From contig CM055898.1 in assembly GCA_029582155.1 (NCBI GenBank), positions 21,437,339 through 21,501,338 on the forward strand: a stretch of DNA of 64,000 nt, in the 5' to 3' direction. The notes below the pieces were generated by a model. That model made no database searches. It was not told the origin of the DNA and saw only the letters and a program-made list of their open reading frames with translations. Source of the stretch: Panopea generosa. Taxonomy: Eukaryota > Mollusca > Bivalvia > Adapedonta > Hiatellidae. Below are positions 12,513 through 23,898 of this stretch, in pieces. Numbering within the stretch: position 1 is the first letter of the stretch; each line of letters begins with the position of its first letter. The position numbers were made by a program, and so were the translations under genes.

Positions 12513-14499
12513 AATTTCAAAAATAGCATGGTCATCCAATTTGATTTCAACACCAAGTCCTTCGCAATAAAATACAATTAATGAAAAAATGTAAAAGCAA
12601 TAAGTATGAAGTTTTATTGAGCAACATAGATTTACAAGAATAGTTGGTAAGTACCATCCAAAAAATAAAAGAATACACTTATAGTAATGGGTTTGTCATG
12701 ACGCTACGTCGCCCTATTAGAATAAATTCTCATATTTTCTGTATAGTGACCATCTTACATAAGAGGGAGGTACAACGATGTTCAGATATTGAACTGTTAA
12801 AACAAATGCAAAAAAAACATTGCTTGACCGAAATAAAAGGGACATATGCCAACATAATAAAAATAAATGCCACTTTGTATTTATATGTTCTTGTTGTGAT
12901 GTATTGACTATCAAATATTCTCCAAAGCGGTTTATCTCTTGTACGTTTTGATTTATTTCTTTCAATCGAATAAAGTTGTTGAATCATGTATCCTATTTTT
13001 TTAAAAATAATATCTATCTAAAAGTTTATTCAGCAATCGGAAAATTTTTTACAAATAAACAGGCGGAGACAATACATGTTGTAATACACATTACATAACA
13101 CATTTAACATCATATGACTATTCTTATACAACAATCATGCTGAAAAGGGTATTTTTCTTACTACTAGGGCATTTTTCAATTTTCAGACGACATGATATGA
13201 CAACTTTATTGAGTGTTGGCCAAGATATGCGACCTTAATACTTAGTTCGAATGTCGTTGTATTTAGTACAACACGGCAAGAAATGGTATTGTTCTGGTTA
13301 CAAAGTTTACAAAACCTACAAGCACGATCAACACCTTTTTATCGCCCGGTCTCAACTTCCTGGGAATGCGAGCTTGATATCAGGCATATACAATATTTTC
13401 GTAGTGAATCATTTTTGATAAGATAATCGTCATAACTAAACTGCCGTTTAAATTTAACATCATAATCAAGTTTCGACGATTAATTTATGAATTTATTCCT
13501 TTTGTGTGTGCGGGGAGAAGGGTAATTTGATCACGTTAACGTCGTTTAATGAATACATACACTTAGTACTAACAGACAAATCATTTCATATGTTTGAGTA
13601 TCCAAGATGGTTAATAGTATGCATTAAATAGTTTGCCCAGCAATGAGGCAAATGTATAAAAGGTATGAATGCAAATGACGGATTAAAATTGTTTCGTAAA
13701 AGTCGCGTTTTGTGCATTTAGTGTATTTTCCTAGTGCATAATTATGTTCGAATTATATTGAAATAAATTCCTGTTCTATAACGTTATCGTTTTCTTAACA
13801 TTATGTGTTAAATCATCAAAACCCCAAACATACTTACTGGATTATATTATTTCCTAATACGGTATGAGACTTAGAAATAAAAGACTTTGACGTCCTTTTT
13901 TTAAATTATATTATGCTATGTTTGCTTTGCATGTTTACTGCTTTTCTAAATAAATTACTATTTTCTTTTTTTATTCAAGTTTTAAAATACACCTGTAAGA
14001 TGAGGTAGCCATCATCAATTGCAATTCCTAAGAATTTACTCGAAATATATTATACAAATATAAAAAGAATAGGAGCGTTAAATATACGAAAATTATAAGT
14101 GTGTATGTGATTTTGTTTTTACTGTGAATATATAAAAATCCCGTGTACATTTTAAAGTAAAATAGAAAACTTTACCGATTTTTTTATAATATAAGAAACA
14201 TAAACATATATTTTAGTTTTTGTGTTGTTGTTTTTTTTTTCAAAATTGTCTTCGTTAATTCTAACAGCATCCATTTCGTTTTAGACTAGTGTCAACAGCA
14301 CGTGACCATGTCTATCAGTTTCAAAAGTGGTCACGTTATCTTGCCTTTTCAAAGTATTATCTTTGAGTAAATATTTAACTTAGAAAAGATAACTTTTCTA
14401 ATAAGAAACGAATATGTATTTGAGGTATTTTATCTGTCAATATCAGAAAACATATCCATTTCTTTAATTTAGTTTATACTAATTTATTTTGTATGAACC

Positions 14500-14625
14500 A
14501 CATTCAAGCCCGCTTCCTGAGTACAACCAGTACTGAGTGTTGTTTTAGAGATGTATTGGGTCTAGCTGGGGATCGGGCCCGCAACATCTGGCGTGAACTG
14601 TCGACGCTCTATCCACAACACCATC
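14500..14625 (-). mobile_element. tRNA-derived SINE, family 2 (minus)
   Basis: In plus orientation it reads CTTCCTGAGTACAACCAGTACTGAGTGTTG, then GATCGGGCCCGCAACATCTGGCGTGAACTG, the reverse complement of the family-2 body and head. Diverged; the 3' end is lost. It is specific to copy C as far as I can tell. Confidence 0.6.
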
Positions 14626-14639
14626 GTTTAAAAGTTAGG

Positions 14640-14713
14640 TGATAGTGGGGATTGAACCCCAGACCGTTCACGCTAAAATCCCCACTGATAACCACTGCGC
14701 CATTTCGCCATTA
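14640..14713 (-). mobile_element. tRNA-like relic at the outer edge of the inverted repeat
   Basis: The minus strand gives a 72-nt tRNA-like fold candidate with A box TGGCGCAGTGGTTATCAG and a T arm TGGGG-TTCAATC-CCCA. The acceptor stem has at least two mismatches and the anticodon arm is poor, so a functional tRNA is unlikely. The same sequence lies at 22915-22985 on the other strand in copy D. Confidence 0.5.
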
Positions 14714-15310
14714 CTTTCACCATTCCAAATGTGGTCGCATCATGTTGCCATTTCTAAGCATATACACTGAGTACATGTCACGTAATATTAGACTGAAAAT
14801 AATAACCGAATTAAAAATACAATCAATAAGAATAAATACCTGAGATTTTATTAGCTCATGAATAAATATTTAGTTCATCAGCATGTAGTCGGATTTCACC
14901 TTGTCTCACAGTCGGAGATCCCCTTATCGATCGCAGTGGGAGGTTTGTATTGACACGGAAGTTGGGAATTACGATTGTGTATACTTTATTGTTACATTCT
15001 GGTTGATAAGAAGTGATAAATTTGACATTTTCAAATGTCGTCGATGACCGAAGTGATAGCAATTTCCCTTTCTTTTACAACAACGAAATAAAAATATATA
15101 CAACAAAATAATTATGTTAAAATAAAGCTTACAAGTAAACACATGATTTACTTTAATTTAAATGCAAATAAACATTTTTGGACATTTCTTATAATTACAT
15201 TTTTTAAATGTAAATTATTCATTTCTTAAACGGAATGCATTTGATACAGTTGTCATTTATTGTTAAACTGTATTTGTTTTGTAGTAGAATAATTGCAAGT
15301 TTGTGTGATT

Positions 15311-15362
15311 TTGTTGTTGTTGTTGTTGTTGTGTTGTTTTGTTTTTTTTGTTGTTGTTTTTT
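15311..15362 (+). repeat. (TTG)n microsatellite and G/T-rich tract
   Basis: GTTGTTGTTGTTGTTGTGTTG followed by T-rich and then GGGGG-rich sequence to about 15395. It produces a spurious low-complexity open frame rich in Val, Phe and Cys. Confidence 0.85.
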
Positions 15363-15599
15363 GGGGGTGTGTCGATGTTGGGGGGCGGGGGTAGTGGAAC
15401 GGTCGTATGGCTATAAAAAAAGTTTAACTTGCTTCCGTTATGGCGTCGTTTTTAAGTATATTAGATGAAGGAGTGGGTGTTTACTATCTCTTGCATTTCA
15501 ATTTAGATAACCTCGCCTTTTTATAAAATCAAACAACTGCGATATCAAGAGAAATGTGTAAATGGTGTAAACGACTGTTCCCAATAAGGCTAATACATT

Positions 15600-15790
15600 T
15601 AAGGAACAGCTCAGTCGGTAACGCAACTCTTTGTCATTTCAAGGGTCGACAGTTCGAATCACCACTGGCAACAGTCCCAGTTATGGTTGGTCATGAACTT
15701 TGTTTTACGGCCATGAGTCTTCTTCCTCTGAATACGGAGATGCTGAATGCAGAGATATGGTATGTCTACTGCAGGTAACCCGGGAATAAC
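15600..15790 (+). mobile_element. tRNA-derived SINE, family 3 (copy C)
   Basis: Closest to the minus-strand copy at 21755-21935. It has A box AGCTCAGTCGGTAACGC and B box CAGTTCGAATCACC, then GTTATGGTTGGTCATGAACTTTG and CATGAGTCTTCTTCCTCTGA. The paralogous position in B, C and D shows that it predates the duplications. Confidence 0.75.
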
Positions 15791-16544
15791 GATTAGGTAC
15801 GCTAACATGCGTTAAGTACTGAAATACTCTTGAAAAAAACACCACACGAGCAAATCAGACTTTTACGTATCCTCACGTGTAATTGGCCAATTAAGATTTG
15901 TTCTTGTGAAGTTATTCTAATATGCATGCTAATGTAGGTAGATGCCATTGAAAACTGCTTCAAATAAGACCATTTTATAGTCAGTTGACTACACGATATT
16001 TTGACTGATATCCGATTTTCATTGATTTATCATTGGCAATCAAGTCGCGATGTTGTTTTTTGTGTATGTATGCATTTAAAATATAAAATCGAGTTCTACA
16101 AGTGCCAAAAAAACGACATTTCTCGACAAAATGGAGAGAACATATGCGAAATTTTCACTTTTTAATTTCATATACCTGTAGATATAAACTTACCGACCAA
16201 CCTTTTTTGACCATTTATATCAGTTTTCACCGCAGTTAACTGGCTGACCCTCAATGGCATTTAAATACTAGTAAATCGATTAATATTTAGCAGTTGAACA
16301 TGATAAACAATCGTCATTGAAACGTGTTGTCCAATCCTTTTGCTAATTTGTAAAACATAAAATAAAAAATTAAGTTGAAATTAAACTAAAGATACGTACT
16401 TATGTGTATTTTCGAGAGCGTCATGTGCAGTACCAAGAACGAACATAATACAGTGCAAATACAGTACTTTGTTAAGTATATCATTTTAAGAAATCGTGAA
16501 CATGTGTCAATGTTGCCGTTTGTCACTTTATTAGTACAAGTACT

Positions 16545-16610
16545 TGCACTAGACCCCGTGACCCCGTTGAATACGCTTAATAGTTAAACCACGCTCCTCC
16601 GCCACTTTTC
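16545..16610 (-). mobile_element. tRNA-like relic (copy C)
   Basis: Minus strand: GGTTTAACTATTAAGCG and a degenerate B box. It is the paralogue of 10435-10500. Diverged. Confidence 0.4.
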
Positions 16611-17449
16611 TTGATAACTTAATATACGGCTTAAAATTAAAAACATGTGGATCTCAAATGTATTTGTAAATAAAGAAAAGTAGACAGTAATTTAACAAGA
16701 ATTAAACGCAGCTTTAGCAGTCATAACTTACATATAAGTAGTTAATGTTGTACGTGTATACACGTACATATTGATAAGTCAGAATGCTTCCTGTTTCACA
16801 TTTAACTAAACGAAATAGAAATTTAAAAAAAAGGAATAAGATATTGGTCTGGTATTCGTTTTTCGTATGTCGATAATTAAGGGCTTAACTGCTCAGTATT
16901 GAAGATTGGCAGGTTGTGGTTAGGGTTAGCTCAGTGTCGAATATAAAAAAAACACACTATACACGATTATCAAACAATTTCATTCTGCCTATATAAAGGT
17001 GTTAACACTGAAAGGCAACGCACGACAAAAACGTGTGTTGTTTATGAATGCTTCATATATACTGTGAGTCTCAAATAATAGTTTTACTACACTGAATATT
17101 CGGCAGTTTTTGCTACCTTGAGTTCACTCAAAACACATTTACGCTTTTATGAAGTATGCGAGTGTGGTAACACAATGTCATGTTACAGTCTGAAAACAAA
17201 TATATGCAATCTAGAGATATCTGAATTAAGCATCGCCTATTAAAGGGATACACGGACATGTTGGAAAAAATGTTAACTGTAAAAGTAAAAGTAAAGTGAT
17301 GTTGTTTGTGTTTTTCATTATAGTGTCACCAATATTGAAAAGGCCAGCTGAAACACATTTATGCTGTATACAATTACTTCCCAAAAACATTCTTTGCTTT
17401 ACTAGCTGTTATATAAGTAACCGGTCGCATCAGATAAAAACTAGATTCT

Positions 17450-17520
17450 ACCGGGATTCGAATCTTCGACCTCTCGCTTCCGAAGTGTACGCCTTAATCA
17501 CCAGGCCACGGAAGACTTGA
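17450..17520 (-). mobile_element. tRNA-like head of a SINE (copy C)
   Basis: Minus strand reads GTCTTCCGTGGCCTGGTGATTAAGGCG (A-box region) and GATTCGAATCCCGGTAG (B box). The paralogue in copy D is at 20821-20897, where the two ends CTTCC/GGAAG can still pair as an acceptor-like stem. The T stem is broken (GAAGA against CCCGG), so I call it a SINE head and not a working tRNA. Confidence 0.55.
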
Positions 17521-17812
17521 TAGAAGTTTCCATTAAAGGAAGAATGTGGTCCATTTAACGGTTTGACTTTTGTTTAAGGCGACGCGTTAAACGACACATA
17601 ACCATGTACATCCTCAAATCCTCAAAATTTAGAATTTGACATAATTAGCCCTTTTATAATTCCCTTTTACAGCTCCGTTTGTGCCGTATGTTAATTTTTT
17701 CTGTAAAACTTACTAATCAAGAAGTGACACTTAAAACTTAAGCAGTAAACATTAAAAAAGAAAAGTGCATTTAAAATACAAATTCACATAAGACTTAAGC
17801 ATAGTCATTACA

Positions 17813-18372
17813 CGGGGTGGTAGTACAGTGGATATATTGTTGGCAGCTCACGCCAGACGTCTCGGGTTCGATCCCACGCTCGATCAGATGGCCTCACATT
17901 AAAGAAAAATCCTCAGTACTGTTTCTACACAGGAAAAGGGGCTCAGTACTGGTTCTACACAGGAAAAGGACTCCGTACTGGTTCTACACAGGAAAAGGAC
18001 TCAGTACTGGTTCTACACAGGAAAAGGGGCTCAGTACTGGTTCTACACAGGAAAAGGACTCAGTACTGGTTCTACACAGGAAAAGGACTCAGTACTGGTT
18101 CTACACAGGAAAAGGACTCAGTACTGGTTCTACACAGGAAAAGGACTCAGTACTGGTTCTACACAGGAAAAGGACTCAGTACTTGTTCTACACAGGAAAA
18201 GGACTCAGTACTGGTTCTACACAGGAAAAGGACTCAGTACTGGTTCTACACAGAAAAAGGACTCAGTACTGGTTCTACACAGAAAAGGGACTCAGTACCG
18301 GTTCTACCAAGGAAATCGGGGACTCGACATGGATTCATATAATTTTCTAGTTTTTTTCGAAATCGAGCTAAT
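17813..18372 (+). mobile_element. Family-2 SINE with an expanded internal minisatellite
   Basis: The head is at 17813-17890 (GGGGTGGTAGTACAGTG, then CTCGGGTTCGATCCCACG). The 3' end is at 18318-18372 (GGGGACTCGACATGGATTCATATAA, then CGAAATCGAGCTAA). Between them the single body segment of other copies is replaced by about 14 tandem copies of itself. The SINE is therefore about 560 bp where its relatives are about 165 bp. Confidence 0.8.
17911..18317 (+). repeat. 29-bp minisatellite, about 14 units
   Basis: The unit is CTCAGTACTGGTTCTACACA followed by GGAAAAGGA. Starts fall at 17913, 17943, 17972, 18001, 18031, 18060, 18089, 18118, 18147, 18176, 18205, 18234, 18263 and 18291. Most units are identical, with a few 30-bp variants ending GGGGC near the 5' end and substitutions at the edges (CCGTACTGG, ACTTGTTC, CAGAAAAAGG). 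Near-identity implies recent expansion. Because the period is not a multiple of three, the 177-residue open frame across it just cycles through frames. Confidence 0.95.
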
Positions 18373-18459
18373 ACAAGTTTTAAGTATAGGCATCCGTTTC
18401 GATTACCACTACATGTCCTTCACAATAAAATGGAAACAATAGAGCAACATAGATTTATT

Positions 18460-20370
18460 AATGCTAAATAATATATTAAGTTACATTTATTTCAACTGCA
18501 GCCTGTTCTTGTATCAAGGCAGTCTTTATACCAATAAGAAACTATACAGGCATTGTTCTCAAGGTACTACAATCTGGAGAAATTAATCTTAAGAAATTAT
18601 TAACAGTTTTCTTAATATAAAGGTGACACACCAGTGTTTAAATTATGAATAAAAAACAAATTCTAAAGTTGAATTATTTCCTTAGTTTTTTTTTTATCGT
18701 AAGAATAAAAGTTAATGGTATTGAATAACAGGTTAAACATTTGTGTAAAAATTAACCACACGCGTACTTGTAAATTAGGATACCTCCTTACATTGGTTGC
18801 AGTTGTATACCTCAGGGTAAAACATGACATACATGATATTCGATTATTAAAAATATTTTTAAGCTTTAAGTAGCAGATACGTTAGCATTTCTTTTCCTCC
18901 TCACATCGTAATCTTATATAATTTAATAACATTTTAGACAATATGTCAAGATTAGCACCGGCCTCTCATATATATGTTAAAACGTGGTGTGTTATATAAT
19001 TTATGCTATTCTGCAAGTATGTTTGCTATTCTGTAAGGTTATCAGTAAACATGCACATATATAAACAGCAAGTATTATCAATTGTGATAAATTGGTTTAA
19101 GATATGTATTGATATGTTTTACATGTAAATATAGTCTCTTATAACTCTTTATAGAATGGCGTGTCTAATTGTTAAATATAATGTTTTATTTAATGTATAA
19201 ACTGGGTATTAACTATAATGAGACTTAAATAAAGAAATATCTTTCTATCTACAGGGATGGAGCGTGACAAATTTGGAAGTTACCCAGGGAAATGGTGTCG
19301 GAGGGCAATACACCTTTTTGTTTAGAAATATAAATATAATTGGTGTTTTCTGCTAACTTTTAAAACTGTTATGCTTCATTGGGCTAGAAAATACAGCTAC
19401 TTTAACAAAATGCTTACAAGCAGCAGGAAATGTCATATGTTACTCAGGAGAGCACTGGGTATGTCCTGTCACGCGCCTGACATGTAAAATACGGCGACCT
19501 ATTGATTTTAACGTTTGATATGAACTACAGTTAATTGTTAACTTTATTGTGTCATGTATTTTTATAGATATAAAACACTACTATTATTACAGTATTGTAT
19601 CACTCGTATACCACATAACACTATGTATCGTCGGTGTGATGGTGTGCACACTTTAAACAACCGCAATTAAAATCTATATATGTAATAAATGCCAACTGAG
19701 ATTTGTAAATAGAGATAAACATATTTTACAACAGTGGTGTTAGATCAGACGACAAATTGAGCTCGTATATTAATACAGTATCTAACAAGTGTTAAGATAA
19801 GATGAAACCCCTTTGATAAATACCGCCTATCACGACATGTATAAAGTCAAGATTGCCGTCTGCCTGTTGTACAGATATTTCTCTTCCTCTATTGTTTATA
19901 ATAAACTTTACCTAAACTCGCTATCGTGAAGTGTCAATTACACACACAATATAAAAATGTAAGTATTGTAAGTTACCTTTGGTGCTGAACGAAATGTAAA
20001 CTGTGGTGCTAATCTGTTTTTACGACACTGTAGTCTTACCAGGAACACAAAACAGAAAGACGTATCGTCTGCCGTTCACTGTAGAATCACACACACCTTT
20101 ACGCATTAACTTCCGAACAAAAGTTAGTAATAAATTTTAAAAAGATACTTATTTACAAATGTTCAAATCTTCCACGATTACCAACTGTTTGACTTAGAAG
20201 CAATTAATAATCCTGTGTTCAAATATCAAATAGTTTTACTTCATCAAATAAACACATGTCAACGTCTCTTTACTTCCCGACTTTAATTCTCACGTGACGG
20301 ACACCTGTTAAAAAGATAACGATAGCGGTAAGTTTAACCTTACACTGGTTATCATGCCAGAAAACTCCGG
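18460..20370. other. Spacer between inverted arms, no recognised feature
   Basis: AT-rich unique-looking DNA forming the loop of the large inverted repeat C/D. No repeat seen elsewhere in the window was noticed here and no open frame of interest. A polypyrimidine-AG followed by a short open stretch near 19250-19320 resembles an acceptor site by chance; it stops after about 22 codons. Confidence 0.4.
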
Positions 20371-20525
20371 ACTTATATGAATCGATATCGAGTCACCGGT
20401 TTCCTGGGTAGAACCAGTACTGAGTGTTTTTATTGTTTTTGAAAGGCCATCGGATCGAGCACGGTATCGAACCCAAAACGTCTGGCGTCAGCTGCCAACA
20501 ATATACTGTACTACCACTCCGGTTA
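20370..20525 (-). mobile_element. tRNA-derived SINE, family 2 (copy D)
   Basis: Plus orientation shows ACTTATATGAATC, GAGTC, GGGTAGAACCAGTACTGAGTG and GGTATCGAACCC...GCCAACAATATACTGTACTACCAC. It is the paralogue of 17813-18372 and has a single body segment, so it shows the state before the 29-bp expansion. Confidence 0.75.
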
Positions 20526-20820
20526 ATGACTATGTTGAAGTATTATGTGAATTTGTATTTTGAATGCACATTTCTTTTTTAATGTTTACTGGTTAAGTTT
20601 TAAGAGTCACTTCACAGATTAATACGTTTTTCAGATAAATTAACATAACGACACAAACAGAGCTGTAAGATGGGCTTATATAATATTTAAGTGCATTATA
20701 AAAATGTTAATTATGTCAAATTATAAATGTTGATGGTTATATGCCGTTTAACGCGTCGCCTTTAAACAAAATTCAAGCCGATAAAAGGACTACAATCTTC
20801 CCTTAATGGACAAATCTAAT

Positions 20821-20900
20821 ACAGTCTTCCGTGGCCTGGTGATTAAGGCGTACACTTCGGAAGCGAGCGGTCGAAGATTCGAATCCCGGTGGAAGCATAT
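20821..20900 (+). mobile_element. tRNA-like head of a SINE (copy D)
   Basis: GTCTTCCGTGGCCTGGTGATTAAGGCG, then GATTCGAATCCCGGTGGAAGC. The outer CTTCC and GGAAG can pair, but the T stem is broken and the anticodon arm does not fold well. Paralogue of 17450-17520. Confidence 0.55.
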
Positions 20901-21754
20901 ATTTGTTTTTATCTAAAGAGGCCGCCTGCTCACCCAACAGCTAGTTAAATTGAGGGGTATCAAATGTCTAACAGCCTGGCGTCTGGCGTCTGAAAGAAAA
21001 AACACTACTTTTACAGTTAACATTTTTACGAACACGTCCTTGTATCCCTTTAATAAGGGATGCATATTCCGATATCTCTAGATTGCATATGTGTTATCAA
21101 GCTGTTACATGACCTTTTTGTTACTATACACATTTGTACGTTTCTTTAGTTTAATTTAAACTTAATTTATTATTTTACAAATTAGCAAAACGATTGGGCC
21201 ACAAATTTCAACGACGTTTGATTATCAAGTAAAACTGCTGAATTTTAATCGATATACTATTATCTAAATGCTATTGAGGGTCAGCCAGTTTACTTCGCTG
21301 ATAACTGATATAAATGTCCAAAAAGGTTGGTCGACAAGTTTATATCTACGAATGGCATATATTAAGTAAAAAAATCACAAATGTTCTCTCCGTTTTGTCG
21401 AGAAAATAGCGTTTTTTTGCACTATTAGAATTTGTCGTTGTTATATTTCAAATACGTGCATACACCAAAAGCAACATCGCGACTTGATTGCCAATGATAA
21501 ACCAATGAAAACCGGATATCGGTCAAAACATCATGTAGGCAATTGACTGTAAAATGGTCTTATTTGAAGCAGTTTTCAATGGCCTCTACGTACATTAGCA
21601 TGTATATGAAAATTACTTCACGAGAACGAAACTCAATTGGCCAATTACGCGTGAGGATATGTAAAAGTCTAATTTGTTCTTGTGGTGTTTTTTCAAGAGT
21701 ATTTCAGTTACGTAACGCCAGTTTGCGTACCTAATCGTCATTTCCGGGTTAACT

Positions 21755-21935
21755 GCAGTATACACATCATATCTCACTGATCAACATGTCCGTATTCAGA
21801 GGTAGAAGACTCATGGCCGTAGAACAAAGTTCATGACCAATCATAACTGGGACCGTGGCCGGTGATGATTCGGACTTGTGACCCTTGAAATAACAAAGAG
21901 TTGCGTTACTGACTGAGCTGGTCCTTAAATGTATC
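21755..21935 (-). mobile_element. tRNA-derived SINE, family 3 (copy D)
   Basis: Minus-strand homologue of 15600-15790: plus orientation has CAGAGGTAGAAGACTCATGG, AAAGTTCATGACCAATCATAACTGGGAC and AGAGTTGCGTTACTGACTGAGCTG. Shared position with copies B and C. Confidence 0.75.
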
Positions 21936-22024
21936 AACCTTACTGGGGACAGTCGTGTACACTATTTACACATTTCCCTTGATATCGCAGTTGTTTGATC
22001 TTACATCAAGGCGAAGTTATCTAA

Positions 22025-22029
<5 letters not shown>

Positions 22030-22070
<41 letters not shown>

Positions 22071-22309
22071 AATGGGGTTTAACGCCATTTTCAACACATT
22101 TCAGGTTATATATGGCATATCCAGTTTAACTGGTGGAGGAAGACCTCAGACTGAGTCAGACTGAGTAGAACCACCGTCCTTTCGCAAGTAACTGGAAACT
22201 TTCTCACATAAAGTTTTTGGCGCGAGCGGGACTCGAACCTACGACCATAGCGGTGAGAGGTAAGTGATCTTGAGACGGCGCCTTAGACCACTCGGCCACG
22301 GAGGACCCC
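22030..22309 (-). mobile_element. Complete Leu/Ser-tRNA-like SINE with poly-A tail and TSD
   Basis: A full-length element on the minus strand. The T40 run at 22030-22069 is its poly-A tail. The tRNA-like head at 22215-22309 reads, on the minus strand, GGTCCTCCGTGGCCGAGTGG (A box) ... GGTTCGAGTCCCGCTCG (B box), as in tRNA-Leu/Ser. It is flanked by the 12-bp direct repeat TATCTAAATTAA (22018-22029 and 22310-22321). The paralogous site in copy C, around 15495-15510, is empty, so insertion followed the C/D duplication. Confidence 0.9.
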
Positions 22310-22914
22310 TATCTAAATTAAAATGCAAGAGATAGTTAACATCCACTCCTTCATTTGAAATACTTAAAAATGTCGCCGTAACGGAAGAAAGTTAAACTAT
22401 TATAACCATATCATAAGAAATGAATAATTTACATTTAAAAATGTTATTACAAGAAATGTCCAAAAACATTTATTTACGTTTAAAATAAAATAAATCATGT
22501 GTTTTCTTGTAAGCTTTATTTTTACATAATTATTTTGTTGTAAATTTTTTTTCGTTGTTGTAAAAAAAGAGGAATTACTATCACTTCTGTCATCAACGTC
22601 ATTTGAAAATGTCAAATTTATCACTTCTTATCTTTGACATACCTAAACTAGAATGTAACAATAAAGTATACACACTCGCAATACCCAACTTCCGTGTCTA
22701 TACCAACCTCCTACTGCGACCAATAAGTGGATCTTCGATAGTGAAACAAGGTGAAATCCGACCATATGCTGATATATTTATTTACGAACTCAGGTATCTG
22801 TTCTTATTGATTGTATTTTTAATTCGGTTATTATTTTCAGTATGATATTTTGTAACATGTACTCAGTGTATATGCTTTGAAATGGTGCGACGAGATTTGG
22901 AATGATGATAGTAA

Positions 22915-22985
22915 TGGCAAAATTGGCGCAGTGGGTATCAGTGGGGATTCTATTAGTTAACCACTTTTCTCCTTAAGGGTAACGT
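22915..22985 (+). mobile_element. tRNA-like relic (copy D outer edge)
   Basis: ATGGCAAAATTGGCGCAGTGGGTATCAGTGGGGAT-type sequence matching the minus strand of 14640-14713. The T arm is lost. It marks the outer limit of detectable C/D homology. Confidence 0.4.
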
Positions 22986-22989
22986 GTTG

Positions 22990-23890
22990 TAACAAAATAG
23001 CCTTTTTTTAGTAGTGTCAGCTAGTACGTGTCTATTGGAAAGATATAGGATATATTTAGAGGAGGTAGCATGGTTTGATAAAACGTATCGATAGCTCGAT
23101 AAAAGTAACGTTTTCATGATATTTTAACATATTCATTCTCTGATTACAGAATAGATCAATTTGATGTTTATTTAATGAAATTCCATGAAGTATTCAGAAA
23201 GTTAGAACATTTAAACGGGTTTCTTATTTATAAAACTAATTTAGATTAACATTGGGCCTAATAGCGTAAAATCCGCATTGTACCATATCGTACGATATAT
23301 TGAAAGTTGTTTGATAATTTGCACGAAATTCACTTATGTATGTGGAGTGTTTTATTATATATAAATATCTGGCTGTATTATGGAAACACCGTCCAGTCTA
23401 ACAGAAACATATTTCGGAACCGTTGTGACGAGAAGGATTAAGAATGTTACTGTCGATTACATAACGGCAGATGGGTATGAGAATTTTATATTATGTTGTA
23501 TATGGTTGAGTAATACTATTTAAATGTCTGATAGATATATTATGTCGTAATCATATCTTAGTAAAGTTAATGTATAAATTGTTCATATCCATTCAGACGA
23601 GAATGTCTGTTATTTAATTTCACATCCGCGGTATTGAGAGTTGTTTTGTTAGAATATAGACCGAGAAATCTGAGAACGTATTTTGAGCTGTTGATATCGT
23701 GTTTACGATGAAGTATTGAAATTCATCATGTTAGAATTGATTGATATTTGTAATTAAATTTTGTGGATACTTATTCTGATATTCACAAAGTGAATAGATA
23801 CAGAATTTGTCCGTGATTGTTTATATTATTAATGAGAAATAATGTTGAGATATAATTGCTACTTTGGGATTGACGGAGGTCATATATGAG
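22990..23890. other. Unannotated AT-rich DNA
   Basis: I see no open frame, repeat or RNA-like sequence that I can support in this stretch. Confidence 0.4.
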
Positions 23891-23898
23891 ATGTTGTT

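Larger units (their letters stand above)
12512..18460 (+). repeat. Segmental repeat copy C (about 5.9 kb)
   Basis: The most complete unit. 12512-13320 matches A2. 13640-13870, 14280-14460 and 14740-15100 match copy A. 15370-16610 and 17115-17600 match copy B. 14640-18372 matches copy D on the opposite strand. It ends with the family-2 SINE and the flank CATCCG...TGTCCTTCACAATAAAAT, which also follows the SINE in A2 and C. 16400-17160 is present in C (and partly in B) but missing from D. I see no coding region. Confidence 0.8.
20370..22990 (-). repeat. Segmental repeat copy D, inverted arm
   Basis: Read on the minus strand, D follows copy C from 14640 to 18372: tRNA-like relic, the GTCGGATTTCACCTTGT block (22740-22860), the ATGAAGGAGTGG block (about 22340), family-3 SINE, GAAACTGCTTCAAATAAGACC (about 21560), AACCTTTTTGGACATTTATATCAG (about 21310), GAGATATC block (about 21080), tRNA-like relic, and family-2 SINE. 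It lacks about 760 bp found in C (16400-17160) and carries one newer SINE. Arms of 3.7 and 2.6 kb flank a 2-kb spacer. Confidence 0.8.

Noticed and set aside
17817..18350. 177-residue open frame
   Set aside because: It spans the 29-bp minisatellite; the protein cycles through three frames of one repeat and its start lies in a SINE head.
19250..19330. Acceptor-like TCTATCTACAG followed by a short open stretch
   Set aside because: The frame stops after about 22 codons and no donor or further exon was found.
20821..20900. Candidate functional tRNA
   Set aside because: The outer stem pairs but T and anticodon stems do not; a second copy at 17450-17520 shows it is a SINE head.
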